Source: Hyphomicrobium sp. MC1
GTDB taxonomy: Bacteria; Pseudomonadota; Alphaproteobacteria; Rhizobiales; Hyphomicrobiaceae
Length of the DNA: 64,000 bases
Direction of reading: 5' to 3'
Assembly: GCF_000253295.1 (NCBI RefSeq)
Contig: NC_015717.1
Coordinates: 310,001-374,000 of the forward strand
The stretch's first letter is position 1; every line of letters begins with the position of its first letter. The notes beneath the pieces were generated by a model. It was not told the origin of the DNA. It ran no database searches and saw only the letters and a program-made list of their open reading frames with translations. Below are positions 43,221 to 52,191 of the stretch, one piece after another. Position numbers and translations under genes: made by a program.

Positions 43221-45023
43221 TTAGTTGTCGTCCATCTTGAGGGCGTTGATGAACGCCTCTTGCGGGATTTCGACCTTGCCGAATTCGCGCATCTTCTTCT
43301 TGCCGGCCTTCTGCTTGTCGAGCAGCTTGCGCTTACGCGTGATGTCGCCGCCATAGCACTTTGACAGAACGTCTTTCCGGAGCGCTTTGATCGTTTCGCG
43401 GGCGATGACCTTGGCGCCGATGGCGGCCTGGATCGGAATCTGGAAGAGGTGCGCCGGGATCAGTTCTTTCAGCTTTTCGCACATCGAGCGGCCACGGCTT
43501 TCAGCGCGTGAGCGATGGACGACGATCGAGAGCGCATCGACTGGCTCGCTGTTGACGAGGATCGACAGCTTGACGAGGTCGCCTTCTTCATAGTCCTTGA
43601 TGTGATAGTCGAACGAGGCATAGCCACGCGAGACGCTCTTCAGGCGATCGTAGAAGTCGAAGACGACTTCGTTCAGCGGCAGCTCGTAGACGACCATAGC
43701 GCGGGAACCCGCGTAAGTGAGCTGCTTCTGGCGGCCGCGGCGATCCTGACAGAGCTTCAGCACCGCGCCGAGATACTCATCCGGCACCAAAATCGTGGCT
43801 TCGATCCAAGGTTCTTCGATGTGATCGATCTTGACGACATCCGGCATGTCGGCCGGATTGTGCATCTCGATCATCGTGCCGTCGTTCATATGTAAGTGAT
43901 AGATGACGCTCGGGGCCGTCGTGATCAGATCGAGATTGAACTCGCGCTCGAGACGCTCGGTGATGATCTCAAGATGGAGAAGACCGAGGAAGCCGCAGCG
44001 GAAGCCAAACCCGAGGGCGGCGGAGCTTTCCGTTTCGAATGAGAAGCTCGCGTCGTTGAGACGAAGCTTCGCCATCGCGTCACGCAGGTCTTCGAAGTCA
44101 GCGGCATCAACCGGAAAGAGGCCGCAGAACACGACGGGTTGCGCCGGTTTGAAGCCCGGAAGTGCTTCCGGCGCCGGGTTCTTTTCATCGACGATCGTAT
44201 CGCCGACGCGGGTGTCGGCGACCTCTTTGATCGCGGCCGTGAAAAAACCGATCTCGCCGGGGCCGAGCTGATCCAACATTTGCTGCTTGGGACGGAAGAT
44301 GCCGACCCGCTCAAGCTGATAGGTGGCACCGGTCGAAAGCAGTTTGACGCGCTGGCCCTTTTTCAGGGTGCCATCAATGATGCGGGCGAGCACGACGACG
44401 CCAAGGTAGGCGTCGTACCAGCTGTCGACGAGCATGGCCTTCAGCGGCTTCTTAGCGTCGCCTTCCGGAGCGGGCAGGCGCTCGACGATGGCTTCGAGAA
44501 CAGCTTCGACGTTGAGGCCCGTCTTGGCCGAGACGCCGATCGCGTCGGAGGCGTCGATGCCGATGACGTCTTCGATCTGCTTTTTGACGCGGTCCTCATC
44601 GGCCGCAGGCAGATCAATCTTGTTCAGTACGGGGAGGATTTCGAGGTTGTTGTCGAGCGCTTGGTAGACGTTGGCCAGCGTCTGGGCCTCGACGCCCTGG
44701 CTCGCGTCGACGACGAGGATCGCGCCTTCGCAGGCCGCCAGCGAGCGCGAGACTTCGTAGGCGAAGTCGACGTGGCCAGGCGTATCCATCAGGTTGAGCT
44801 GGTAGATTTCGCCGTTTTTGGCCTTGTAGTCGAGACGAACGGTCTGCGCCTTGATGGTGATGCCACGCTCGCGCTCGATGTCCATCGAGTCGAGGATCTG
44901 CTCCTTCATCTCTCGGTTCGAGACGTTGCCGCAGAGCTGGATCAGCCTGTCCGACAACGTCGATTTGCCGTGGTCGATGTGGGCGATGATCGAAAAATTT
45001 CGAATGTGTGAAATGGCTGTCAT
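43221..45023 (-). CDS. lepA: Elongation factor 4 (LepA), ribosome back-translocase GTPase
   Basis: 600 residues, the normal length. GTPase domain with G1 AHIDHGKST, G2 region RERGITIKAQ, G3 DTPGHVDF and G4 NKID; then domain II, an EF-G-like domain III, and the LepA-specific C-terminal domain with CYGGDITRKRKLLDKQKAGKKKM (landmark RKRKLLDKQKAGKKKM). It assists translation and initiation under ionic stress. The divergent 176-base gap to the phasin gene must hold both promoters. Confidence 0.96.
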   Translation of the reverse strand: MTAISHIRNFSIIAHIDHGKSTLSDRLIQLCGNVSNREMKEQILDSMDIERERGITIKAQTVRLDYKAKNGEIYQLNLMDTPGHVDFAYEVSRSLAACEGAILVVDASQGVEAQTLANVYQALDNNLEILPVLNKIDLPAADEDRVKKQIEDVIGIDASDAIGVSAKTGLNVEAVLEAIVERLPAPEGDAKKPLKAMLVDSWYDAYLGVVVLARIIDGTLKKGQRVKLLSTGATYQLERVGIFRPKQQMLDQLGPGEIGFFTAAIKEVADTRVGDTIVDEKNPAPEALPGFKPAQPVVFCGLFPVDAADFEDLRDAMAKLRLNDASFSFETESSAALGFGFRCGFLGLLHLEIITERLEREFNLDLITTAPSVIYHLHMNDGTMIEMHNPADMPDVVKIDHIEEPWIEATILVPDEYLGAVLKLCQDRRGRQKQLTYAGSRAMVVYELPLNEVVFDFYDRLKSVSRGYASFDYHIKDYEEGDLVKLSILVNSEPVDALSIVVHRSRAESRGRSMCEKLKELIPAHLFQIPIQAAIGAKVIARETIKALRKDVLSKCYGGDITRKRKLLDKQKAGKKKMREFGKVEIPQEAFINALKMDDN

Positions 45024-45199
45024 GGGCCGGGCTCATAGCACCCGGAACTGGGCGGCAAAAGGGGCGTTAAGGCTTTAGGGCGACTTCCGCGCCGTTTTGA
45101 TCGCCGCATGGCCTATAAGAGGTGTGGCAACCGGGGGTGGGGTGTGCGAAAATTGCTCACCGTCCCTCTGTGCCGATCATGAGCCCCTGGAGAAGCGAT

Positions 45200-45739
45200 A
45201 TGGCGAACTCACCCTTCGAAGCCAACCCGGCTTTCACGAAACTCGGCGAGGATACAAAGAAGGCGGTCATACAGGCTTTCGACGCCATGTCGAATTGGCG
45301 GGCCGAACTCGCCGAACTGGGCGAAAAGAACAGCAACGCCGTGTTCGACAAGATGGCCGAAGCGGCAAAGTCCCTCGGCTGGCCCACTGATTTCGTCGAG
45401 CTGAGCCGGAAACAGATGCTGAGCGCTTCCAAGCTGCAATTGCAGGCGGTCGATCAGGTCATGGATGTCTGGGAAAAGCAGGTCAAGGCGCTGGGAGCGC
45501 CGGGCCAGTTCCCCAACTTCTCGAATGTTTCAGGCTTCGGCGCCGGCATGCCGCAGTTCCCCGGCGCGGGGGCAAGCTTCCCTGGCATGCCCGATTTCGC
45601 GGCTGGCGCCACGAACCCCATCCAGTTTTGGATGCAGGCTGCCGAAATGTGGCAGAAGGGCTGGCAGCAGGCCATGTCGAGTTGGATGGAAGCGCAGCAG
45701 AACGCCGTGAAAGGCATGAATAAGCCGAATTCGCGCTAA
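45200..45739 (+). CDS. Phasin family protein (polyhydroxyalkanoate granule-associated)
   Basis: 179 residues, largely amphipathic helix at 1-100 (VDQVMDVWEKQVKAL) with no membrane segment. A glycine-, proline- and phenylalanine-rich middle (about 95-135, with several FPG turns) precedes a short amphipathic C-terminal helix (MQAAEMWQKGWQQAMSSWME). This plan fits phasins coating storage granules. The ATG at 45200 follows GGAGAAG; upstream in-frame starts lack support. A strong terminator follows. No PHA synthase is visible in the window. Confidence 0.72.
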   Translation: MANSPFEANPAFTKLGEDTKKAVIQAFDAMSNWRAELAELGEKNSNAVFDKMAEAAKSLGWPTDFVELSRKQMLSASKLQLQAVDQVMDVWEKQVKALGAPGQFPNFSNVSGFGAGMPQFPGAGASFPGMPDFAAGATNPIQFWMQAAEMWQKGWQQAMSSWMEAQQNAVKGMNKPNSR

Positions 45740-45777
45740 GGCATTTATATCTTCTCCGAGCTTTTCTCTTCTTCGGC

Positions 45778-45810
45778 AGCGCCGGTCCGTTGGACCGGCG
45801 CTTTCGTTTG
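45778..45810 (+). terminator. Strong intrinsic terminator after the phasin gene
   Basis: AGCGCCGGTCC (45778-45788) pairs perfectly over 11 bases with GGACCGGCGCT (45792-45802) around a GTT loop, followed by TTCGTTTG. Confidence 0.88.
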
Positions 45811-45884
45811 ATCCGGCCCCGACTCCCTTGTGCCATCGTCGCCGCGACATGAGAGATCTTGTACGACCGGCGGGCAAGATGTTA

Positions 45885-45903
45885 AATTAGAATAATTCTA
45901 AAT
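45885..45903 (+). promoter_or_regulatory. Irr-type iron control element (ICE) before mbfA
   Basis: The palindrome TTAGAATAATTCTAA (45887-45901), seven plus one plus seven, is perfect. With its flanks it fits TTTAGAA-N3-TTCTAAA in 13 of 14 fixed positions, the motif known for Irr in rhizobia. It lies 17 bases before the mbfA ATG, where bound protein would block transcription or its start. Confidence 0.65.
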
Positions 45904-45918
45904 TTTATTCAGGCCGCC

Positions 45919-46875
45919 ATGCGTCGTTTCACCGATCTCGATCAGCGCGAGATTCTTGCCCTCGCGATCTCCCTGGAAGAGGAGCACAGTCGGATCTACT
46001 CCGATTATGCTGCCGGTCTCAGCGCCGAGTATCCGGCCAGCGCAAAGATTTTCACGGAGCTTGGCGAAGAGGAAAACGCCCACCGGCGCAGCCTGATCGA
46101 AATTTTCAAGCGCAAGTTCGGCAATCACATTCCACTCATCCGCCGCCACGACGTTTCGGGCCTCGTGCGGCATGATCCGATCTGGATGGTGCGGCCACTC
46201 GGCATCGGGAAAGTTCGCCGGCAGGCACAGGAGATCGAGGAGGAAACGCGCGAATTCTATGCCTCGGCGTTGAAGCGGGCGACGGACGCCGACATCCGCA
46301 AGTTGCTCGGCGATCTCCTGGAGACGGAAAGCCAGCATATAAGCATTGCGCAGCATCTCGCCGATGTTGAGCTGACGAATGAGGCGCGTTTGAGCGAAGA
46401 CGAGACGGCGCGACGGTCCTTCGTTCTCCAGTACGTGCAACCGGGATTGAACGGCCTGATTGACGGCTCCATCTCGACGCTGGCGCCAATCTTTGCGGCG
46501 GCATTTGCGACCCATAACACCTGGCAGACGTTTCTCGTCGGCATCGCGGCGTCGATCGGCGCCGGCATTTCGATGGCATTCGCCGAAGCTTTGTCCGACG
46601 ACGGCGAGATTTCGGGCCGCGGCAACCCATGGCTCCGCGGTTCGGTAACGGGCGCGATGACTACGGTCGGCGGCCTCGGGCATACGATGCCTTATCTCAT
46701 TTCCGATTTTCGGACGGCCACCACGATCGCAATCGGTGTGGTGTTCATTGAACTCTGGATTATTGCGGGAATCCGCTCGCGGTACATGGAAACGAAGTTC
46801 TGGCGAGCGGCGCTGGAGGTGGTTGTCGGCGGTCTGATCGTCTTTGCTGTTGGCATTCTGATCGGTAGTGCGTAG
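45919..46875 (+). CDS. mbfA: MbfA, membrane-bound ferritin-like iron exporter
   Basis: 318 residues. The N-terminal half (about 1-150) is a rubrerythrin/ferritin-like four-helix domain with the di-iron carboxylates in SLEEEHSRIY, GEEENAHRR, EIEEETREFY and LETESQHI. The C-terminal half (about 165-318) is a VIT1/CCC1-like transporter with about five membrane helices (GLNGLIDGSISTLAPI). In Bradyrhizobium and Agrobacterium MbfA exports iron and protects against peroxide, and Irr represses it when iron is scarce. The adjoining ICE palindrome supports the same control here. Confidence 0.92.
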   Translation: MRRFTDLDQREILALAISLEEEHSRIYSDYAAGLSAEYPASAKIFTELGEEENAHRRSLIEIFKRKFGNHIPLIRRHDVSGLVRHDPIWMVRPLGIGKVRRQAQEIEEETREFYASALKRATDADIRKLLGDLLETESQHISIAQHLADVELTNEARLSEDETARRSFVLQYVQPGLNGLIDGSISTLAPIFAAAFATHNTWQTFLVGIAASIGAGISMAFAEALSDDGEISGRGNPWLRGSVTGAMTTVGGLGHTMPYLISDFRTATTIAIGVVFIELWIIAGIRSRYMETKFWRAALEVVVGGLIVFAVGILIGSA

Positions 46876-46975
46876 ACGAATGCGCTAAAGGCCTCACTGA
46901 GGCCATAGTCTCTTGACGCTCTCCAGACTGTCGGCAATGTGCCGGCCCTACGTCAACGGCCGAAGGCATCCCTCT

Positions 46976-48214
46976 ATGCGCGCAGGTTTTATCGTTTCAG
47001 CGATCGCCTCTTTCATGCTTGCTGGGCTTTCCGCCGGCGCCCATGCGGAGAACACGCCGCCGCCACCGGCAAACAAGCGCAATTGCCAGAACACCGTGCC
47101 GTTCAACCAGTGGCTCGCCGATTTCAAGCGTGACGCCATCGCTCAGGGCATTCGGCCGGAGACGATCGAAGAAACGATCGGGGGGCTGACGCCAGACCAG
47201 GGTACGATCGCTCGCGACCGGAAGCAGGGCTTCTTCTCGCAGACGTTCATCGACTTCTATTTCAAGCTTGCGACCAAGAACCGCGAGCAGACGGGTAAAA
47301 CGTATCTCAAGCGCTACAAGGCGATCTTCGATCGCGCGGAGCAGCAGTACGGCGTCCCGGGTCCAGTCATCACGGGCTTTTGGGCGCTCGAAAGCGACTT
47401 CGGCGGCGGCATGGGCAAGCTGTCCATTCTGCGTTCGCTGATGACGCTCGCCTGGGATTGCCGCCGCGGCGATTTCTTCCGGGGCGAGTTGATTGCCGCG
47501 ATGAAAATCGTCGAGCGCGGCGACCTCACTCCGGATCAAATGATCGGGTCGTGGGCAGGCGAGCTTGGTCAGACGCAATTTCTGCCGCAGCACTATCTGA
47601 ACTACGGCGTCGATTTCGATGGCGATGGCCGCGTCGATCTCATTCGCGACAACGCCGACGTGATCGGCTCGACGGCGAACTTCCTTAAGTCGATGGGATG
47701 GAAGCGTGGTGAGCCGTGGCTGGAACAGGTTCGCATCACCAAGGATCTGCCTTGGGACAAAGCCGATCTGGCGATCAAGCTGCCGCGCTCGCAATGGGTG
47801 GCGTGGGGCGTCGAGGGCGTCGGCAAGCCGCTGCCTGCCGACAATCTCCCGGCGTCGCTCGTGCTGCCGATGGGACGGCATGGACCGGCGTTCCTGGCGT
47901 ACCCGAATTTCGACGTTTACACGCAGTGGAACCAGTCTCTGACGTATGCCCTGACGGCGGCGCATCTTGCCGCCCGCATGGCCGGTGCGCCGAACCTGAC
48001 GCGGGCTGACGGCAACGTCGCGTCGCTCAGCTACGAGCAGATCAAAGAGGTTCAGAGCCTGTTGAAGCGCCGTGGCCTGGATGTCGGAGAGGTTGACGGC
48101 AAGCTCGGCGCCAACACGCGCGCAGCCGTGAAAACGATGCAGATGAAGTTCGGGCTGCCGGCGGACAGCTATCCGACGGCGGACCTGCTGACAGCGCTGA
48201 GAGAGCGGAGTTAA
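46976..48214 (+). CDS. Lytic murein transglycosylase, MltB/SLT_2 type with peptidoglycan-binding domain
   Basis: 412 residues. A signal peptide (about 1-24, ending GAHA) shows export. The catalytic domain (about 35-335) has GFWALESDFGGGMG, where the glutamate is the catalytic acid, and a calcium-loop-like DFDGDGRVDL. A C-terminal peptidoglycan-binding helical domain (about 350-412) contains LLKRRGLDVGEVDGKLGANTR (landmark GEVDGKLGANTRAAV). There is no lipobox, so it is a soluble periplasmic form. Starts 101 bases after mbfA. Confidence 0.9.
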   Translation: MRAGFIVSAIASFMLAGLSAGAHAENTPPPPANKRNCQNTVPFNQWLADFKRDAIAQGIRPETIEETIGGLTPDQGTIARDRKQGFFSQTFIDFYFKLATKNREQTGKTYLKRYKAIFDRAEQQYGVPGPVITGFWALESDFGGGMGKLSILRSLMTLAWDCRRGDFFRGELIAAMKIVERGDLTPDQMIGSWAGELGQTQFLPQHYLNYGVDFDGDGRVDLIRDNADVIGSTANFLKSMGWKRGEPWLEQVRITKDLPWDKADLAIKLPRSQWVAWGVEGVGKPLPADNLPASLVLPMGRHGPAFLAYPNFDVYTQWNQSLTYALTAAHLAARMAGAPNLTRADGNVASLSYEQIKEVQSLLKRRGLDVGEVDGKLGANTRAAVKTMQMKFGLPADSYPTADLLTALRERS

Positions 48215-48226
48215 GGCTTTACGTTG

Positions 48227-48265
48227 GCGCGTGCGACTCCGCCTAGCGGAACCGGCCGCACGCGC
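48227..48265 (+). repeat. Hairpin repeat, family 1, copy C
   Basis: Outer stem GCGCGTGCG (48227-48235) with CGCACGCGC (48257-48265); inner stem TCCGC (48238-48242) with GCGGA (48246-48250); one-sided CCGGC bulge. It lies between the convergent transglycosylase and NADH dehydrogenase genes, 12 bases past the former's stop. Confidence 0.8.
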
Positions 48266-48348
48266 GGATTCCAGGCTGACACCCGTGGAGGATTATGCCG
48301 GTAGCGCCGCCGGCCGGCTCGCGAAACGCGTGTCGGCGGCGCCAACAA

Positions 48349-49716
48349 TCAGTGCAGCTTGACCTGCGGTTCAGTCCGACGCGTCAGGAGGCGCGACAGG
48401 GTGTCGAGGAAGACCTTCACGTATCCGTGCAAGGCGATCTCGTGCATTTTGTATAGCGACCGGTACATGATCTTCGCGAACCAGCCTTCGATGCGCAGCG
48501 ACTTGCCGTCGATGAAGCCCATCAGGTTGCCGACAGTCGAATACTTGCCGAGCGACACAAGCGAACCGAAATCTCGATACTTGAAAGGTGCGAGCTTCGT
48601 CTCGCCATTCATGCGGCGCTGAATTTGCGTGACGAGATGACTCGATTCCTGGTGTGCCGCCTGGGCGCGCGGTGGGATTGGCGCCGTTTCGCCTTCGGGC
48701 ACCAGATAGGCTGCGTCGCCGATGACGAAAATGTTGTCGTCAACGGTCGTCTGCAACGTCGGCTTCACGACGAGCGTGTTCATGCGGCTGACTTCGAGGC
48801 CGTCGAGGTTCGAGAGGACTTCGGGACCTTTGACGCCCGCGGCCCAAACTACCAGCTCGGATGGGATGAAATCGCCATTCGCCAGCGTCACGCCTTCCTT
48901 GCTGACGTTCGTCACGGCGCTGCCGGTGCGAACTTCGACGCCGATGCTGTGCAAGATGTTCGTTGTCGCTTTGGAGAGACGCTCAGGCAGCGCGGGCAGA
49001 ATGCGTGGCGCGGCTTCGATCAACGTGATCTTGAAGTCTTTCTCGGGATCGATTTTGTCGAGACCGAATTCCACGAGGCCGCGCGCTGCGTGATGCAACT
49101 CCGCCGACAGTTCCGTGCCCGTCGCGCCGGCGCCGATGATGGCAACGTGCAATTGGCCGTCTCTGATGGGGCCAGGCTGCGCATAGGCGCGCACGCACGC
49201 ATTCAGGATGCGGCGGTTGAAACGCTCGGCCTGCTCAGGCGTGTCGAGCATGATCGCATTTTCTTTGACGCCCGGCGTACGGAAGTCGTTCGAGATGCTG
49301 CCCACAGCGATCACCAGCGTGTCGTAGGGGAACCAGCGATCCGGCGTGATCTCGCGACCGTCCTCGTCGTACGTCGCGCCGAGGTGAACGCGCTTGCCCG
49401 CGCGGTCGAGACCGATCATCTCGCCGTAGCGGTAACGAAAACCGTGCCAATGACCTTGCGCTTGATAAGGCAACTCGTGGCGGCCCGTGTCCATGCTGCC
49501 AGCCGCGATTTCGTGGAGAAGCGGCTTCCAGATGTGGGTGCGAGCACGGTCGACCAGAGTGACTTCCGCTTTACCGGATTTTCCGAGCTTGTTTCCGAGC
49601 TGCGTTGCGAGTTCAAGACCGCCGGCGCCGCCTCCAACGATGACGATGCGGTAGGGGTGCTTTTCGTCGGTCACGCTTTCGGCTTGAGTGGTGGTCGCGG
49701 GGGGGAGCGAATTCAT
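48349..49716 (-). CDS. ndh: Type II NADH:quinone oxidoreductase (NDH-2)
   Basis: 455-residue FAD flavoprotein that passes electrons from NADH to quinone without pumping protons. Two Rossmann folds: RIVIVGGGAGGLELATQLG (about 23-41, FAD; landmark VIVGGGAGGLELATQ) and VAIIGAGATGTELSAEL (about 191-207, NADH). C-terminal FVIGDAAYL and RAQAAHQES are the FAD and quinone site signatures. The tail (about 395-440) is amphipathic and probably sits in the membrane. Upstream gap to pheT is 32 bases, so co-transcription with pheST is possible. Confidence 0.88.
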   Translation of the reverse strand: MNSLPPATTTQAESVTDEKHPYRIVIVGGGAGGLELATQLGNKLGKSGKAEVTLVDRARTHIWKPLLHEIAAGSMDTGRHELPYQAQGHWHGFRYRYGEMIGLDRAGKRVHLGATYDEDGREITPDRWFPYDTLVIAVGSISNDFRTPGVKENAIMLDTPEQAERFNRRILNACVRAYAQPGPIRDGQLHVAIIGAGATGTELSAELHHAARGLVEFGLDKIDPEKDFKITLIEAAPRILPALPERLSKATTNILHSIGVEVRTGSAVTNVSKEGVTLANGDFIPSELVVWAAGVKGPEVLSNLDGLEVSRMNTLVVKPTLQTTVDDNIFVIGDAAYLVPEGETAPIPPRAQAAHQESSHLVTQIQRRMNGETKLAPFKYRDFGSLVSLGKYSTVGNLMGFIDGKSLRIEGWFAKIMYRSLYKMHEIALHGYVKVFLDTLSRLLTRRTEPQVKLH

Positions 49717-49748
49717 CTTGGCCTCATGCGCATGTCATGGCGGCGGTC

Positions 49749-52181
49749 CTAGGAGCGTAAGTCTCCGCCGGTCGCCTTTTTAACATCGGTAACTATTTTT
49801 TTCGTGATCGTTTCAATAGCCTGATCCGTGAGGGTTTCCGTCGCAGGTTGGATTGTTACCTCTATCGCAACCGACTTCTTGCCCTCGGCGGCGAGACTGC
49901 CGCCTTCGAATACGTCGAACACATTCACCGCCCTGATCAAGGCTTTATCGGAATTCGCGGCCGCCTTTATGACGTCGCCTGCCGGTACATCCTTGGGCAC
50001 GATGAAGGCGAGGTCACGCGTGACCGGCAAGAGGTCGGAAGTCGTAAGCGGCGGTTTGGCGCGCGACTTCTTCTTCTCGGGCGGCAGAGCGTCGAGAAAG
50101 ATCTCGAATGCGGAGACCGGCGCTTCGACATCGAGGGCTTTCAGCGTCGCCGGATGGACCTCGCCGAAATATGCCAGAACGGTTTTGGGACCGAGCTTCA
50201 GTGCGCCGGAACGGCCGGGGTGATACCAATGCGGTGCATCACGCGTTATTTGGGCCTGGGCTGGGTCGACGCCAAGTGCTGCAAGTGCGGCGAAGACGTC
50301 GGCTTTGACGTCGAACACGCCGACGGGTGCGGCGTTGCCGTCCCAGTTGCGTCCGGAGCCTGAGAGATGCGCCGTTCCGGCGCGGACGCCAGCGGCGCTC
50401 AGGTATTGGTCTTCGGGTTTCTCACCGCGATAGGCTTGACCGAGCTCGAACAACGCGACGTCCGCGACGCCGCGATTGCGATTGCGCGTGACGGACGCGA
50501 GAAGCCCCGGCAACAGCCCTGGACGCATCGAGGACATTTCAACGGAAATCGGATTGGCGAGGTCAAGTTCGTCCGCGACGCCGCCGAAGTGCGTAGCTTC
50601 GGCCTTCGGAATGAAGCTCCAGGTCACGGCCTCGACGAAGCCGCGGGCCGCCAGCAGACGGCGGGCGCGGCGGGCGCGCTTCTGCTTATCCGTCAGGACG
50701 GCGCGGGCGATGCCGTCCGCGCGCGGAAGCGGCGTCGCCGGGATGCGGTCGAGGCCGGCGATGCGCACGACTTCTTCGACGAGGTCAGCGGGGCCGTGGA
50801 CGTCCGGCCGCCACGTCGGAACGGTCACCTTCGCTGCGTTAGGTTTGCCGGTGATGGTGAAGCCGAGTGCATTCAGGATTTTCGTAATTTCGGCTTCCGA
50901 AAGCGTCACGCCGGACAGTTTCTCGACACGTGCGTAGTCGAACGCGATGACCCGCTCCTCGATGGGTTCCTTGCCGGCGACTTTCGCTTTCGAGGCTTCG
51001 CCGCCGCAGAATTTCAGGATCATGTCGGTCGCGAGATCGAGACCGGGGCGTTCTGATGCCGGATCGACGCCGCGCTCGAAGCGATAGCGTGCGTCCGTCA
51101 CCAGTCCGGTCTTGCGGCCGGTGGCGGCGGTGCGCAGGGGATCGAAGTATGCGCTTTCGATCAGGACGGCTTTGGTCTCCGGCGTGCAGCCGGTGCTTTC
51201 GCCTCCCATCACGCCACCAAGGCCCAGCGGTCCGGTGTCGTCGGCGATGACGCACATCGTGTCATCGACCGTGTATTCCTTGCCGTCGAGCGCCAGAAAC
51301 TTTTCGCCGTTCTTGCCGAGACGGGCGTGCAGCGCGCCCTTGATCTTGTGGGCGTCATAGACGTGCAGCGGCCGCGCACGATCAAGCGATATGTAGTTGG
51401 TGACGTCAACGAGAGCGTTGATCGGGCGCAGGCCAGCCGCTTTCAGGCGGTTCTGCATCCAATCGGGCGACGCGCCGTTGGTGACATTGCGGATTGTTCG
51501 CGCGGCGAACACGGGGCAGGCGTCGGCCGTCTCTGGCGTGAACTCAAGCTTGACTGGAATTTTGCAGTCGAAGGTCTCGTTCAGTGGAGCGAGTTGCGGT
51601 TCCGGCTTCAGGGTGCCCATGCCGGCCGCGGCCAGATCACGCGCGATGCCGCGTACGCCCGTGCAATCGGGACGGTTCGGCGTCAGCTTTACTTCGATGA
51701 TTGGATCGTTGAGACCGGCGACGTCGATATAGGCTTGGCCGACCTTATCTGCCCACTCGGCGGGGAGATCGAGGATGCCGTCGCTTTCTGCGGACAACTC
51801 AAGTTCGGCGGCCGAGCACATCATGCCGTTCGAGACGACGCCGCGAACCGGCTTCTTTTCGAGCGTGATCTTTGAGCCGGGAATGTAAGTGCCGAGCGGT
51901 GCAAAGACCGCGACCATGCCCGCGCGCGCGTTCGGGGCGCCGCAGACGACTTCCATCAGCGGCTGACCCTTGGCGATTTCGACCTGCACGATCTGCAGCT
52001 TGTCGGCGTTGGGATGCTTTTTGGCTTCGACGATGCGCGCGACCTTGAAGGCTCCAAGCGTCTTGCCCGGATCTTCGACACCTTCGACCTCGAGGCCAAT
52101 GGCAGACAGGACAGTGGCAAGCTCATCGACGGACTTGTCCGTGTCGAGATGATCTTTGAGCCAGGAGAGCGTGAATTTCAT
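49749..52181 (-). CDS. pheT: Phenylalanyl-tRNA synthetase beta subunit
   Basis: 810 residues. Domain order: EMAP-like tRNA-binding fold (about 40-150, KHPNADKLQIVQV), B3/B4 editing domain (about 215-385), B5 (about 405-480), a catalytic-like core (about 490-690) and the C-terminal ferredoxin-like anticodon-binding domain (about 715-810, TSDLLPVTRDLAFIVP). Works as an alpha2-beta2 tetramer with PheS, whose gene is 10 bases upstream. Confidence 0.95.
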   Translation of the reverse strand: MKFTLSWLKDHLDTDKSVDELATVLSAIGLEVEGVEDPGKTLGAFKVARIVEAKKHPNADKLQIVQVEIAKGQPLMEVVCGAPNARAGMVAVFAPLGTYIPGSKITLEKKPVRGVVSNGMMCSAAELELSAESDGILDLPAEWADKVGQAYIDVAGLNDPIIEVKLTPNRPDCTGVRGIARDLAAAGMGTLKPEPQLAPLNETFDCKIPVKLEFTPETADACPVFAARTIRNVTNGASPDWMQNRLKAAGLRPINALVDVTNYISLDRARPLHVYDAHKIKGALHARLGKNGEKFLALDGKEYTVDDTMCVIADDTGPLGLGGVMGGESTGCTPETKAVLIESAYFDPLRTAATGRKTGLVTDARYRFERGVDPASERPGLDLATDMILKFCGGEASKAKVAGKEPIEERVIAFDYARVEKLSGVTLSEAEITKILNALGFTITGKPNAAKVTVPTWRPDVHGPADLVEEVVRIAGLDRIPATPLPRADGIARAVLTDKQKRARRARRLLAARGFVEAVTWSFIPKAEATHFGGVADELDLANPISVEMSSMRPGLLPGLLASVTRNRNRGVADVALFELGQAYRGEKPEDQYLSAAGVRAGTAHLSGSGRNWDGNAAPVGVFDVKADVFAALAALGVDPAQAQITRDAPHWYHPGRSGALKLGPKTVLAYFGEVHPATLKALDVEAPVSAFEIFLDALPPEKKKSRAKPPLTTSDLLPVTRDLAFIVPKDVPAGDVIKAAANSDKALIRAVNVFDVFEGGSLAAEGKKSVAIEVTIQPATETLTDQAIETITKKIVTDVKKATGGDLRS

Positions 52182-52191
52182 TATTGCGTCC

